In this document: positions 31,772 through 33,665 of the stretch, in pieces
Layout: each line of letters begins with the position of its first letter
Position numbering within the stretch: position 1 is the first letter of the stretch
From: Teratosphaeria epicoccoides
Lineage: Eukaryota; Ascomycota; Dothideomycetes; Mycosphaerellales; Teratosphaeriaceae
Direction: 5' to 3'
NCBI GenBank assembly: GCA_021401465.1
Contig: JADDMT010000218.1
Span: 1-33,665, forward strand
Length of the DNA: 33,665 bases
Program-made: the position numbers and the translations under genes
Notes under the pieces: generated by a model
The model's input: only the letters and a program-made list of their open reading frames with translations
What the model was told of the DNA's origin: nothing
The model's database searches: none

Positions 31772-33367
31772 TGTAAGATAGTAAGACTAGTACAGGCTAG
31801 CTAAAGTATAGGCTATAGGTCTATAGTAGGACTACTTAAATCGATAGAGGAGGAAGTAGGATTAGTTAGGGGGGATCAAGGAGTCCCCTTACTATGCCTA
31901 GGCTAGGCTAGTCCTAATAGGGACAAACCTAGCTAGATTACGCCATGCTAGGCTAGTCAGGGCTAGTAAGTTAGTAGGTAGACCCTATAGGGGTATGTAG
32001 AGGTAGTCCTAACATTGCCCCCCTCTCTCCTAGGTTTTGTCCTTAAAACCCGCATAATAGTGTCAAAACCCCTAGTTAATATAGGTAGAATGTAGTAGAA
32101 AGGTATAGAACTTAGCATGGTAACTAGTCCTAAAGGGGAAGTTACTAGTAATGAGTTATACTAACAATATTAAAAGAACTCGAAGTTTAATTTTTAACCT
32201 TCTAACCTACATCTACCTCTAATTAGTAAGTAAAATGCGAAATCTATAGGCTAGCAAGAATAGGACAGATTAGTCTAATCTGTTCTATTTTGTAGCAGTT
32301 CGGGCGTTTTAGGTACTAATAGTAGCATGTAGTCCTAAAGTCCTATAACCTAAACGTAAACAAACTTGTCTAGTCCTAGCTAGCCTAATATAATAGCGAA
32401 CAGGAAGAGATCTGCTACTAAGGTTATACGTAAGGAGTATAACTACAATCTAGAGACTACTTCCTCATTTCTAGCTAACCTGTGCTATAGCTACTACAAG
32501 GACCCTAACCTAGCTAACATTAAGAAGCTCTGCCCTATTATGAACAAGCCTATCCCTGCTAGTATTACTCTAAACTATAGCAACTACCTAAGTAGCAAGG
32601 ATTACTTCTAGGTAGGTTAAGCTAGTCTATTCTAGTCTAGTCTAGTGTAGTATAGCTAACTCTAATAGCTCCTAGCCTTAAAGGAGGACAAGTAGAAGGG
32701 TATATACTATAAGATCGAAGCCTTAGCTAATAATGCTAGCGACAATGAGAAGGAGGCTATTATGCGCTACATTAGGAAGATCGCAGGCACTACAATTCTG
32801 TAAGTGCCAGATTAGGATACTCTAGCCTAGAATAGAGCTAACAGGACCGTAGGGAGCTAGGTAACACCCTTTATAGCAAGGGCGGCTTGTCATAGCACCT
32901 TAGGCAGGAGAGGTAGGACTAATCTAGTAAGAAAGTAGCAAAGCGCGTTTATAACAGGAGTGCTCTAACCCTAAATGTAAGTGTTAGGTCCCTCTTAGCC
33001 TAATCTGGTCTGTACTAACCTTATCTAGAAGCTTAAGGGCTCAAAGTTTCTGATTAAGGACACTTTAGCTAGTAAGCGCCTTAAGGACATCAAGTAGATT
33101 AGTAATAGGCGTATTACAGAGATAGCGACCTTACTCTAGAACATCTTGGCCTATGTTAGCAAGATGAAGAACAGTAGGCCTAAGTCTAACCTCTAGGGCA
33201 TACTCCTTGTCCTAACTACCTGCAAGTTAGAGGGTAGGGCCCTAAATAAGGGTCATGAGGACAATAAGGACAGCGACTAGGCTAGTCTAGTCTAGAATAG
33301 ACCGATCTAGTGTAGTCTAGGCGTAAGTAGTACAAGTGTAGTTTAGGCAGGTAATAGGGAAGGTATG
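31772..33367 (+). repeat. Unidentified RIP-mutated repeat with gene-like stretches
   Basis: The sequence is not chromovirus by any motif I can find. Stretches on the plus strand read like protein. At 32,396-32,611 about 70 codons are free of stops (ATKVIRKEYNYNLETT and following), at about 32,670-32,800 there is a charged helical stretch, and at about 33,030-33,280 a Lys/Arg-rich one. They are separated by TAG and TAA codons and possible frame shifts. TCTAG microsatellite runs lie at 32,628-32,655 and about 33,283-33,295. It might be an unknown retroelement gag or a DNA transposon. No terminal repeats are seen. Confidence 0.4.
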
Positions 33368-33527
33368 TAATACGGTTAATACTAGGGGGCTATTAGAACC
33401 GCATAGGTTCTAATGCCCGCCCTTAGCATGTAGTGACCCTACTACATATAGCAAGGGGGTCCTTCGTATATACGTTAGCTCGTATGTCGTCTAAGTAGGA
33501 TTAATAGTTAATGTAGGATGCCCCTAC
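33368..33527 (+). repeat. LTR F: first 160 bp of a family LTR
   Basis: It starts TAATACGG and follows the family LTR to CCCCTAC, where a second LTR starts. No polypurine tract stands before it, so it is more likely a 5' or solo LTR than the 3' LTR of E. Confidence 0.85.
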
Positions 33528-33665
33528 TAATACGGTTAATACTAGGGGACCATTTGAACCGCATGGGTTCTAATGGCCGCCCTTGGCATGCAGTGACCCT
33601 GCCACATATGGCAAGGGGGTCCTTCGTACATACGTTGGCTCGTATGTCGTCTAAGTAGGATCAGT
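33528..33665 (+). mobile_element. Element G: start of a younger LTR inserted in LTR F
   Basis: A second LTR start, TAATACGG, lies at 33,528 and continues to the window end. It keeps most CpA and TpG sites and shares the subfamily marks of A. The five bases before it, CCTAC (33,523-33,527), are the expected target duplication, and LTR F should resume after G with CCTAC. Confidence 0.85.

Overview
The window looks like a fungal chromosome segment, most likely from a filamentous ascomycete (Pezizomycotina; Dothideomycetes is only a guess). An island of three ordinary housekeeping genes (about 20.4-30.35 kb) lies between long blocks of dead, nested LTR retrotransposons. The genes have short introns (60-65 nt) with GT..AG ends, three of the four with a CTGAC branch-point motif. 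The repeats carry the signature of repeat-induced point mutation (RIP): TpA is very common, CpA and TpG are depleted, CpG is kept, and stop codons are mostly TAG or TAA, as expected from CAG, CAA or TGG by C-to-T change.

Left block (1-18,536): a nest of Ty3/Gypsy chromoviruses. Element C (10,364-18,531, + strand) is structurally complete, with 359/360-bp LTRs and a 5-bp CGAAG target duplication. It holds one continuous gag-pol frame (about 1,580 codons) ending in a chromodomain and, facing it on the other strand, a 474-codon accessory frame. Element B (1,763-8,540, - strand) is the same family and collinear with C. Element A (1-1,762, + strand) is a younger copy inserted into B's accessory frame. 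Element D (8,541-10,358, continuing somewhere after 18,531) is a second chromovirus family. B and C are both inserted in D. D also has an opposite-strand accessory frame, with a decayed Zn2Cys6-like cysteine pattern and a coiled coil.

Gene island: TRS130/TRAPPC10 (20,744-25,199), O-acetylhomoserine sulfhydrylase cysD/MET17 (25,694-27,203) and a long-chain acyl-CoA synthetase with a peroxisomal C-terminus (28,072-30,258), all on the + strand. They serve vesicle traffic, sulfur assimilation and fatty-acid activation. They share no pathway and are not a cluster in any functional sense.

Right block (about 30,350-33,665): RIP-mutated DNA with three more LTRs of the A/B/C family (E, F, G), where G is inserted in F, plus about 1.6 kb of an unidentified repeat with gene-like stretches.

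The most interesting signals are the opposite-strand accessory genes in two chromovirus families, a possible Tf1-like self-priming arrangement in the A/B/C family, and the hairpin-packed LTR.
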